Origin: Maribacter sp. | Lineage (GTDB): Bacteria; Bacteroidota; Bacteroidia; Flavobacteriales; Flavobacteriaceae | Length of the DNA stretch: 5,337 nucleotides | Assembly: GCA_030730545.1 (NCBI GenBank) | Contig: JANQUX010000267.1 | Coordinates: 1-5,337 of the forward strand | Direction of reading: 5' to 3' | Shown here: in pieces, positions 1 to 5,337 of the stretch | How the letters are laid out: each line of letters opens with the position of its first letter | Numbering within the stretch: position 1 is the first letter of the stretch | Notes under the pieces: generated by a model | What the model saw: the letters and a program-made list of their open reading frames with translations, nothing else | Database searches by the model: none | What the model was told of the DNA's origin: nothing | Program-made: the position numbers and the translations under genes

Positions 1-411
1 ACACAACACCTTAAACATACTGCTAACCAATTAGCTTTAGGTAAGACTGTAATTGGTCCTTCTATTGATGGCGGTTTCTATTTATTAGGATTACAAAAAT
101 CTAACTTTGAAGTTGCTGAATTTCAAAATTTACCATGGCAACGATTCAGCTTATACCACCAAATTTCATTGTGGTTACAAGAAGAATCGTCTGAATTAAT
201 AAAATTACCTGTTCTACAGGATTTGGATAACGAAAGAGATTTAAAGTCTATACTATCGTTTTCTACTGATCTATCATCAACCATATTACTGCTGATCATC
301 AGTTTATTAAAAAGAAGCAAAATTCTATACCACACTAAACAGAACTTCTCTGCTGTATTTCCTAACAGCTTTCTTTATAACAAAGGCTCTCCTGTAGTTT
401 CATTTATCTAG
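1..411 (+). CDS. DUF2064/TIGR04282-type glycosyltransferase, 3' part only
   Basis: This is the C-terminal 136 residues of a gene that starts before the window; the frame is open from base 1 to the TAG at 409-411. The visible part carries the signature of the DUF2064 (PF09837)/TIGR04282 family, a GT-A-like fold related to nucleotidyltransferases such as CofC and MobA: VIGPSIDGGFYLLGL at visible residues 17-31, then FQNLPW at 41-46 (family pattern: F..I.W, then a helix), and DLDNERDLKSIL at 74-85, matching the usual 'D.D...DL' end of the domain. TIGR04282 members are named as arsenosugar-biosynthesis transferases because they cluster with ArsM/ArsS-type genes; donor and acceptor are not known to me. 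A tail of about 50 residues (86-136, ending NKGSPVVSFI) follows the domain; its hydrophobic stretch at 94-103 is too short for a membrane segment. The protein is probably cytoplasmic. A TTG at 169 is an internal codon, not a start. Family call fairly sure; exact reaction not. Confidence 0.82.
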   Translation, partial: TQHLKHTANQLALGKTVIGPSIDGGFYLLGLQKSNFEVAEFQNLPWQRFSLYHQISLWLQEESSELIKLPVLQDLDNERDLKSILSFSTDLSSTILLLIISLLKRSKILYHTKQNFSAVFPNSFLYNKGSPVVSFI

Positions 412-463
412 ACCTCCCTTTATCCAATAGTTGGGTAAATGAAAACTCAGTTTAAAGCTATAT

Positions 464-3400
464 ATGAAACACTTAGTACTAGTGTTGACATTGTTTATGA
501 TAAACATGGTCAATGCTCAAGAAACAATTACAGGTATTGTTACCGATACCGATGGAAATACGGTACCGTACGTAAACATTCTACTGCCTGGCACCGTAAC
601 TGGATCAACCACTAATGAAAGTGGTTTTTATACTATTAATGTACCCAACTTTTCAGGCGCTATTGAATTTTCAGCTTTAGGGTATAAAACTCAAGTAGTA
701 GCCATAAACAATCGACGAACTATAAATATCACTTTAGCGGATTCATCTGAAGTTTTAGATGAAGTAGTTTTGACCGCATTAGGACTAAAGCGGGAAACAA
801 AAGAATTAGGCTACGTTGTGCAAAGTTTAGATGCCAAAGGAGTAACCGAGGTAAAATCAGTAAACTTTCTAGACAACCTTTCCGGTAAACTGGCAGGTGT
901 AACTATTAACCAAGGCGCAACTGGCGTTGGTTCTTCCTCAAAAATCACTATTCGTGGTGAAGCTTCTTTCTCTAATAACAATCCGCTATTTATTGTTGAT
1001 GGAGTACCTATAAATAACAACTCGGTCTTCAACTTTACCAATGAAGCAGCAGCCGGATTTCAAGAAATCGATTTTGGAAATGGCGCTATGGATGTGAATC
1101 CTGATGATATTGCCGAAGTATCTGTTTTAAAAGGTCCAAGTGCTGCTGCTCTGTATGGAACAAGAGCATCTAACGGAGTTATTATTATTGAAACAAAAAG
1201 CGGTAAAAATTCGAAAGGATTGGGCGTGAGCTACAATACGAGCTTTTTTATAGATTCAGCTTTTCAATTGCCCGATTTTCAAAATGAATACGGTCAAGGG
1301 AATGCCGGAGAATTTGCTTTTGTTGACGGATTAGGTGGTGGAACCAACGATTTAATCACCTACAGTTGGGGACCACGTTTAGATGTCGGTAACCTTATTC
1401 CGCAATATGATAGTCCCGTGACTTTAGCAGACGGAACAATTGTTCGCGGTGGCGATACTGCTCTTTATAATGGGAATACGATTACACCAACGGAGTTTAA
1501 ATCGAATCCTGATAACTTGAAGAACTTCTATGAAACCGGAACAACGTTGATTAATAATATCGCCATTTCTAACGGATTTGAAAAAGGCAACTATCGCCTT
1601 TCTTTTACAGACTTACGCAGTGAGTCTATTATACCAGGGGTTAATTTAGATAGACAAACTATTAGTACACGATTGAGTTTTCAACCTATTGATAAGCTCC
1701 GCATCAATTCATCTATAAGTTATATCAATTCTAATAGCGATAACAGACCATCAAATGGCTATGGTTCAGAAAACGCGAATTATTCTTTAGTAGCATGGGG
1801 ACCACGTTCCTTGAATATTGAAAATTTAAAAAACTATTGGCAACCAGGTTTAGAAGGAATACAACAGTATTCTTATAACTATACGTTTTTCGATAATCCT
1901 TATTTTATTCTTAATGAAAACACCAATTCTTTCAATAGAGATCGTGTTTTCGGAAACATCTCAGCAAGCTATGATATTACAGAGCACATAACGGCATCTA
2001 TACGAACAGGAATGGATTATTCAAGTGAATTACGCCAATTAAAAAGAGCCTATAGTTCTAATCGTTTCTCTAATGGTGCATATGCCGAGCATGATGTTTT
2101 TTATAGAGAAGTGAACACCGATTTTCTATTGAACTATGCAAATCAGTTCAATGACTTTAAAGTTGATGTATCCCTTGGCGGAAATCAATTAGACCAAAAA
2201 GCATTTACCTCACAAGCACAAACCACAAGTTTGGCCCAACCGGGTATTTTTAGATTATCGAATGCCGCTTCACCAATTGAAGTGTTCGAATTTGAATCCA
2301 ATAAAAGAATAAACAGTTTTTACGGCTTGGCAAAATTCGGATACAAAGACTATCTTTTCTTGGATGTCACAGGAAGAAACGATTGGTCTAGTGCATTAGC
2401 AACTCCGTTTTCAGTAGATAACACCTCATTCTTTTATCCGTCTGTATCTAGTAGTTTTATACTATCAGAAGTAGTTGATTTACCTAAAGCAATTTCATTT
2501 GCAAAATTAAGAGCTAGTTGGGCACAGGTTGGTAACGATACAAATCCGTACCAGACTACAGGTGCATTTGTTTCGCAAACACCATTTAATAGTCAGCCGA
2601 CTTTTAGTAATTCAAATACTATCGCAAACGCGAATCTTAAACCAGAATTAACATCTTCATTTGAAGTAGGTGCAGATGTAAGATTCTTTGGCGACCAACT
2701 AAGATTTGATGTTTCGTATTATAACGCATTGACCAAAGACCAAATCATTTCTTTACCTATAGGTATCTCTTCTGGTTATACCCAACAAGTAGTTAATGGT
2801 GGCGAAGTTCGTTCTAAAGGGGTAGAGATTATTTTGGGCATATCGCCAGTAATAAGTCAGAATTTAAAATGGAATAGTACCTTAAATTTTAGCACGAACA
2901 AGTCTACTGTTGAAAGTTTACCACAAGACGAAGGTCGATTAACACTGGCATACTCTAGAATCTACGATAGTCAAAACCAAACGGTATTTTTACAGGCAGA
3001 AGAAGGCGGTCGCGTTGGTGACCTATACGGAACAGGATATTTGAAGAATGATAATGGCGATTTTATTCTTACGGACGAAGGCAGATACATACCAGATAAT
3101 GAACTACAAAAATTAGGGAATTACAATCCTGATTTTATGCTGGGTTTCAATAACCAATTCAATTATAAAAATTGGAATTTAGGTTTCTTATTTGATTGGC
3201 GACAAGGCGGTATTATCGTTTCCAGAACAAGAGCTTTAGGTAATGTTGGCGGTCAGCTGGCAGAAACAGCTTTTAGACCCGAAGGTGGTATTGTACCCGA
3301 AGGCGTTGTAAATACAGGTACTACAGACAATCCTGTGTATACTGAAAATACAGTGGCAGTTTCAGCCGAAAGTTACTACCGACAATTTTATGACCGAAAC

Positions 3401-3667
3401 CATGAAGAAAACAACACTTATGATGCGTCCTTTTTAAAGCTACGTCAATTTTCTGTTGGTTACACGTTTGATAACCTTAGTCTATTTAATCAAGATGCAA
3501 CTTTAAGTTTATCTCTAATCGGCAGAAACCTATTTGCCATTACTGAGAATCCGCATTTTGACCCAGAACAATTAGCAGTACAAGGACAAGGATTTATAAG
3601 CGGCGTAGAAGATATGTCATACGCCACCACAAGAAGCATAGGTTTCAAAGCAGGATTTAATTTTTAA
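464..3667 (+). CDS. SusC/RagA-type TonB-dependent outer-membrane transporter
   Basis: A complete 1067-residue protein, normal length for SusC. Residues 1-18 are a signal peptide with a likely signal peptidase I site VNA|QE. Residues about 20-92 form a carboxypeptidase-regulatory-like domain (GIVTDTDGNTVPYVNI, ending NITL). LDEVVLTALG (98-107) is the SusC linker/TonB-box-like motif. The plug domain runs about 110-248, with LSGKLAGV (139-146), IRG (163-165), FIVDGVPI (176-183) and LKGPSAAALYGTRASNG (222-238). The rest is the 22-strand barrel, ending in GFKAGFNF with the terminal Phe typical of outer-membrane barrels. In the family, SusC takes energy from TonB-ExbBD to pull a ligand through the outer membrane, with a SusD partner as lid. 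That partner follows 10 bp downstream. The start at ATG 464 is fixed by the signal peptide and by an in-frame TGA at 440. There is no Shine-Dalgarno sequence, as is normal in Bacteroidota. The substrate cannot be inferred from the protein. No frameshift or missing motif is seen. Confidence 0.97.
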   Translation: MKHLVLVLTLFMINMVNAQETITGIVTDTDGNTVPYVNILLPGTVTGSTTNESGFYTINVPNFSGAIEFSALGYKTQVVAINNRRTINITLADSSEVLDEVVLTALGLKRETKELGYVVQSLDAKGVTEVKSVNFLDNLSGKLAGVTINQGATGVGSSSKITIRGEASFSNNNPLFIVDGVPINNNSVFNFTNEAAAGFQEIDFGNGAMDVNPDDIAEVSVLKGPSAAALYGTRASNGVIIIETKSGKNSKGLGVSYNTSFFIDSAFQLPDFQNEYGQGNAGEFAFVDGLGGGTNDLITYSWGPRLDVGNLIPQYDSPVTLADGTIVRGGDTALYNGNTITPTEFKSNPDNLKNFYETGTTLINNIAISNGFEKGNYRLSFTDLRSESIIPGVNLDRQTISTRLSFQPIDKLRINSSISYINSNSDNRPSNGYGSENANYSLVAWGPRSLNIENLKNYWQPGLEGIQQYSYNYTFFDNPYFILNENTNSFNRDRVFGNISASYDITEHITASIRTGMDYSSELRQLKRAYSSNRFSNGAYAEHDVFYREVNTDFLLNYANQFNDFKVDVSLGGNQLDQKAFTSQAQTTSLAQPGIFRLSNAASPIEVFEFESNKRINSFYGLAKFGYKDYLFLDVTGRNDWSSALATPFSVDNTSFFYPSVSSSFILSEVVDLPKAISFAKLRASWAQVGNDTNPYQTTGAFVSQTPFNSQPTFSNSNTIANANLKPELTSSFEVGADVRFFGDQLRFDVSYYNALTKDQIISLPIGISSGYTQQVVNGGEVRSKGVEIILGISPVISQNLKWNSTLNFSTNKSTVESLPQDEGRLTLAYSRIYDSQNQTVFLQAEEGGRVGDLYGTGYLKNDNGDFILTDEGRYIPDNELQKLGNYNPDFMLGFNNQFNYKNWNLGFLFDWRQGGIIVSRTRALGNVGGQLAETAFRPEGGIVPEGVVNTGTTDNPVYTENTVAVSAESYYRQFYDRNHEENNTYDASFLKLRQFSVGYTFDNLSLFNQDATLSLSLIGRNLFAITENPHFDPEQLAVQGQGFISGVEDMSYATTRSIGFKAGFNF

Positions 3668-3677
3668 GAAAAAGAAG
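3668..3677 (+). promoter_or_regulatory. Purine-only spacer/ribosome-binding stretch between susC- and susD-like genes
   Basis: The whole ten-base gap GAAAAAGAAG between the TAA of the transporter gene and the ATG of the lipoprotein gene is purine. It leaves no room for a promoter, so the two genes should share a transcript and may be translationally coupled. It resembles a weak A/G-rich ribosome-binding site rather than a canonical Shine-Dalgarno motif. Confidence 0.45.
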
Positions 3678-5108
3678 ATGAAATATATATATACCGTTCT
3701 AGTCTTAATGTTGGTCATAAGCTGCACAAAAGACTTTGAGGAAATTAATACGAATACAAACGCACCGGTAACAGTGCAACCTAGTTTATTGCTTAGGCAA
3801 GTAATCTATGATTATGGGGAACAAATGTCTTATGAAGGTTTTACTGCTGGTAATTTACTAGGGCAATATAGTACCGCTCTTGATTTCAACTTATTTGACA
3901 GACATGATTTAAAATCTCCACAATTGGGAGGCAATCCGTGGCCTATATTCTATCAAAATCTAAGAGACAATGAAATTATACTGGATTTATCTCAAGAAAA
4001 TACCGCCTTTACGGTCTATGAAGGACCTGCAAGAATAATGAAAGCCTACATGGCAGCAGGATTAACAGATTTATTTGGAGATGTTCCTTATTCTGAAGCA
4101 TTCAAAGGTGATACAGAAACCGTCACTCCCGTTTACGATTCTCAAGAATCGATTTACATGAATGATGGAGGTATTTTTGATAATCTTGATAAAGGTATTG
4201 CTGCTTTAGAAAACTATACCGGTACAATTGCGCTAGAAGGTGATATTCTGTTTAATGGAGATTTAGACGGATGGATTCGTTTTGCAAATTCGTTAAAGAT
4301 TAAATATCTAATGCGAGTTTCGGGCAAAATAGATGTTGCCGCCCAATTACAAACCATAGTTACCGAAGGTAATTTCATTGATGATAATAGTGAAAATGCC
4401 ATTTTCAACTTTACCGATGGGGAGCCGAATAATTTTAGATTAGCACGATTAAGAATAGGTGATTTCAACAATTATGTACTTTCTGAAACTATGGGCGAAA
4501 TATTGACCGGTTTAAATGACCCGCGTATTGATCGTCTTTACCGACCATTTGCAAATAGTACAGATAACGGATATAACGGACTCTTAAATGGAATAGATGC
4601 CTCTGCAGGAGTTTCCTTAGCCGATTATTCTTTGTTAGGAACAATTTTTAGAGAGAATACAGGCTTGCTTGATGCAAATTTTATGACAAGCATGGAAACT
4701 CACTTTCTATTAGCAGAAGCCGCTCAAAAAGGGTTTATAACAGGTGATACCGAAACGTTGTATAACACAGGAGTAACTCAAGCTTTTGACTACTGGCAAG
4801 TAGACCTACCTGCTGATTATTTAACGGTTGATGCCGCACTGGACAATGGTAACGCATTAGAAAACATCATTACTCAAAAATGGATTGCGAATAGCATAAA
4901 TGGTTATGAAGGTTGGGTTGAATATAGAAGAACCGGTTTCCCTCAATTGAAAACGATATCGGCTAGTTTAAATAATGACTTAATTCCAATTCGCATGCCC
5001 TATCCTTCTGAAGAAGAAGCACTGAATAGCGTTAATTATACCGAAGCTTCAAATAATACGGAAGGTAATAGTATAAATGTGGCTGTTTGGTGGAATAATG
5101 CCCCCTAA
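3678..5108 (+). CDS. SusD/RagB-like nutrient-binding outer-membrane lipoprotein (SusD-like_2 type)
   Basis: A complete 476-residue lipoprotein, the partner and surface lid of the preceding SusC. Residues 1-15 are a signal peptide and VISC (13-16) is a lipobox, with Cys16 as the lipidated residue. TKDFEE directly after it is acidic with a Lys at +2, resembling surface lipoprotein export signals described in Bacteroidota (inference). Motifs recalled for the SusD-like_2 (PF12771) group occur in order: DFEEINTNTNAP (19-30), NPWPIFYQNL (86-95), ARIMKAYMAAGLTDLFGDVP (118-137) followed by YSEAFKG (138-144), PVYDSQESIY (151-160), FANSLKIKYLMRVS (202-215), ETHFLLAEAAQKGFI (340-354), QKWIANSINGYEGWVEYRRT (400-419) with GFP following, IPIRMPYPSEEEALN (436-450), and VWWNN near the end. 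The TPR-like helical core should hold the ligand against SusC. The stop TAA (5106-5108) and the final Ala-Pro codons lie within a palindromic repeat, so the last residues may derive from that repeat. The ligand is unknown; no degrading enzyme lies beside it. Confidence 0.95.
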   Translation: MKYIYTVLVLMLVISCTKDFEEINTNTNAPVTVQPSLLLRQVIYDYGEQMSYEGFTAGNLLGQYSTALDFNLFDRHDLKSPQLGGNPWPIFYQNLRDNEIILDLSQENTAFTVYEGPARIMKAYMAAGLTDLFGDVPYSEAFKGDTETVTPVYDSQESIYMNDGGIFDNLDKGIAALENYTGTIALEGDILFNGDLDGWIRFANSLKIKYLMRVSGKIDVAAQLQTIVTEGNFIDDNSENAIFNFTDGEPNNFRLARLRIGDFNNYVLSETMGEILTGLNDPRIDRLYRPFANSTDNGYNGLLNGIDASAGVSLADYSLLGTIFRENTGLLDANFMTSMETHFLLAEAAQKGFITGDTETLYNTGVTQAFDYWQVDLPADYLTVDAALDNGNALENIITQKWIANSINGYEGWVEYRRTGFPQLKTISASLNNDLIPIRMPYPSEEEALNSVNYTEASNNTEGNSINVAVWWNNAP

Positions 5109-5123
5109 CCCCCAAAGGGGGAA
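5100..5123 (+). repeat. REP-like palindromic repeat, copy 1, overlapping the susD-like stop codon
   Basis: GCCCCC, then TAA, then a hairpin of arms CCCCC (5109-5113) and GGGGG (5117-5121) around loop AAA. Its reverse complement matches copy 2 (5234-5257) at 20 of 24 positions by hand count. The layout, a C5/G5 hairpin next to an extra C5 run, resembles short intergenic repeats that are frequent in flavobacterial genomes. The copy lies at the 3' end of the operon and supplies the TAA stop of the lipoprotein gene. It could act as a transcript-end hairpin, but only A-rich sequence follows on the + strand, so it is not a standard intrinsic terminator. Confidence 0.75.
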
Positions 5124-5199
5124 TTAAAAAGTCCTCTTTTAGCTTCACTAAATAAGAAGAAGTTTTTACTAATCAAACATTAAAAAGAAATATAATTTA
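5124..5199. other. AT-rich intergenic stretch between the two repeat copies
   Basis: No gene is supported here: the frames are broken by stops and only A/T-rich sequence is seen. A weak CTTC/GAAG stem (about 5143-5158) followed by TTTTT (5163-5167) is the only terminator-like arrangement, and it is too weak to call. An A-rich stretch (TAAAAAGAAATATAATTTA) directly precedes ATG 5200 and could serve as leader or ribosome-binding region for the next gene. Confidence 0.4.
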
Positions 5200-5337
5200 A
5201 TGAGTTACGCCAGTATCATAGCACTTTATGAAACTCCCCCTTCGGGGGCTGGGGGGCTTTTAGTTTTGTTGCAATGGGGATTAATAATAGCATCAAGTTT
5301 GGTGTTGTTTTTCCTTTCTCCATGGGCAAAAGATACC
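5200..5337 (+). CDS. Possible 5' part of a membrane protein, perhaps a sodium:solute symporter
   Basis: From ATG 5200 the frame is open for 46 codons to the window edge, so the gene, if real, continues beyond it. Residues 20-41 (LLVLLQWGLIIASSLV, then LFFLSP) form one strongly hydrophobic helix, followed by WAKDT. A first transmembrane helix followed by 'SPWAKDT' reminds me of the N-terminus of sodium:solute symporter-like proteins in flavobacteria; this is recall, not a search result. The start is uncertain. ATG 5200 makes residues 13-20 (TPPSGAGG and neighbours) a translation of repeat copy 2, whereas TTG 5266 or TTG 5269 would start just after the repeat and directly before the helix. A different frame from ATG 5274 is also open to the edge, as are parts of the minus strand, so even the coding call is moderate. 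Confidence 0.4.
   Translation, partial: MSYASIIALYETPPSGAGGLLVLLQWGLIIASSLVLFFLSPWAKDT
5234..5257 (-). repeat. REP-like palindromic repeat, copy 2, inverted relative to copy 1
   Basis: A hairpin of arms CCCCC (5236-5240) and GGGGG (5244-5248) around loop TTC, then CT and a run of six G and C. Compared with the reverse complement of copy 1, only four positions differ, all transitions (T/C or A/G), and both five-base arms are intact. The two copies face each other with 110 bp between them, as in paired REP/BIME-type arrangements. Beyond the core, AAAGTCCT (5128-5135, copy 1) and AAAGTGCT (minus strand 5220-5227, copy 2) lie at nearly equal distances from the G run, so the repeat unit may be longer than the core. 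Confidence 0.75.

Noticed and set aside
288..303. Imperfect palindrome ACTGCTGATCATCAGT inside the transferase gene
   Set aside because: It has one mismatched pair, lies in coding sequence with no second copy seen in the window, and is short enough to be chance.
123..335. Minus-strand open frame of 70 codons opposite the transferase gene
   Set aside because: The plus-strand frame carries clear family motifs; the antisense product shows no recognisable domain and is a shadow.
412..463. Possible Bacteroidota promoter (TTG at -33, TAnnTTTG at -7) before the SusC gene
   Set aside because: A TTG is present near 431, but no convincing TAnnTTTG lies at the right distance, so a promoter here cannot be supported.
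439..466. Earlier ATG near 438-440 as start for the SusC gene
   Set aside because: It is out of frame with the transporter, and a TGA at 440-442 closes the transporter frame upstream, so ATG 464 with its signal peptide is the start.
811..1041. Minus-strand open frame within the SusC plug region
   Set aside because: It lies opposite the conserved plug motifs of the transporter and has no independent support.
4214..4471. Minus-strand open frame of 85 codons within the susD-like gene
   Set aside because: The plus-strand frame encodes conserved SusD-like_2 motifs; the antisense frame is incidental.
5143..5167. Weak CTTC/GAAG stem followed by five T as an intrinsic terminator
   Set aside because: The stem is only four pairs with a long AT-rich loop, too weak for a confident terminator call.
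5244..5256. G-quadruplex from the G5 and G6 runs of repeat copy 2
   Set aside because: Only two G runs are present on that strand, and the G5 run is already paired in the hairpin; a stable quadruplex would need four runs or splitting of these.

Overview
The window looks like a chromosomal piece of a Bacteroidota genome, most likely a marine-type Flavobacteriaceae. The reasons are a SusC/SusD outer-membrane pair, AT-rich coding sequence with many AAA/GAA/TTA codons, no Shine-Dalgarno motif upstream of the large gene, and C5/G5 palindromic intergenic repeats of the kind common in flavobacteria. This assignment is inference from sequence character, not a database match.

Layout, all on the + strand. 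Positions 1-411 hold the 3' end of a DUF2064/TIGR04282-type GT-A-fold transferase, a family named for its link to arsenosugar biosynthesis. A 52-bp gap leads to a complete SusC-type TonB-dependent transporter (464-3667). Ten purine bases later comes a complete SusD-like lipoprotein of the SusD-like_2 type (3678-5108). The stop codon of this gene lies inside a short palindromic GC-rich repeat (5100-5123). A second, inverted copy (5234-5257) lies 110 bp further on, with an AT-rich stretch between them. The reading frame from ATG 5200 is open through the second repeat to the window edge and encodes a hydrophobic N-terminal segment, possibly the start of a membrane transporter of the sodium:solute symporter type.

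How the genes work together: SusC and SusD should form one nutrient-import complex, with SusD as surface lipoprotein lid and SusC as TonB-driven barrel. No glycoside hydrolase, peptidase, sigma/anti-sigma pair or other substrate-defining gene is visible, so the cargo cannot be named from this window. The nearest clue is the upstream transferase. If the genes before position 1 are arsenosugar-biosynthesis genes, this pair belongs to that neighbourhood, and a possible inner-membrane transporter downstream would fit an uptake locus. That is a hypothesis. I see no CRISPR array, RNA gene, insertion sequence or clearly new system; the repeat pair and the neighbourhood are the parts most worth a second look.
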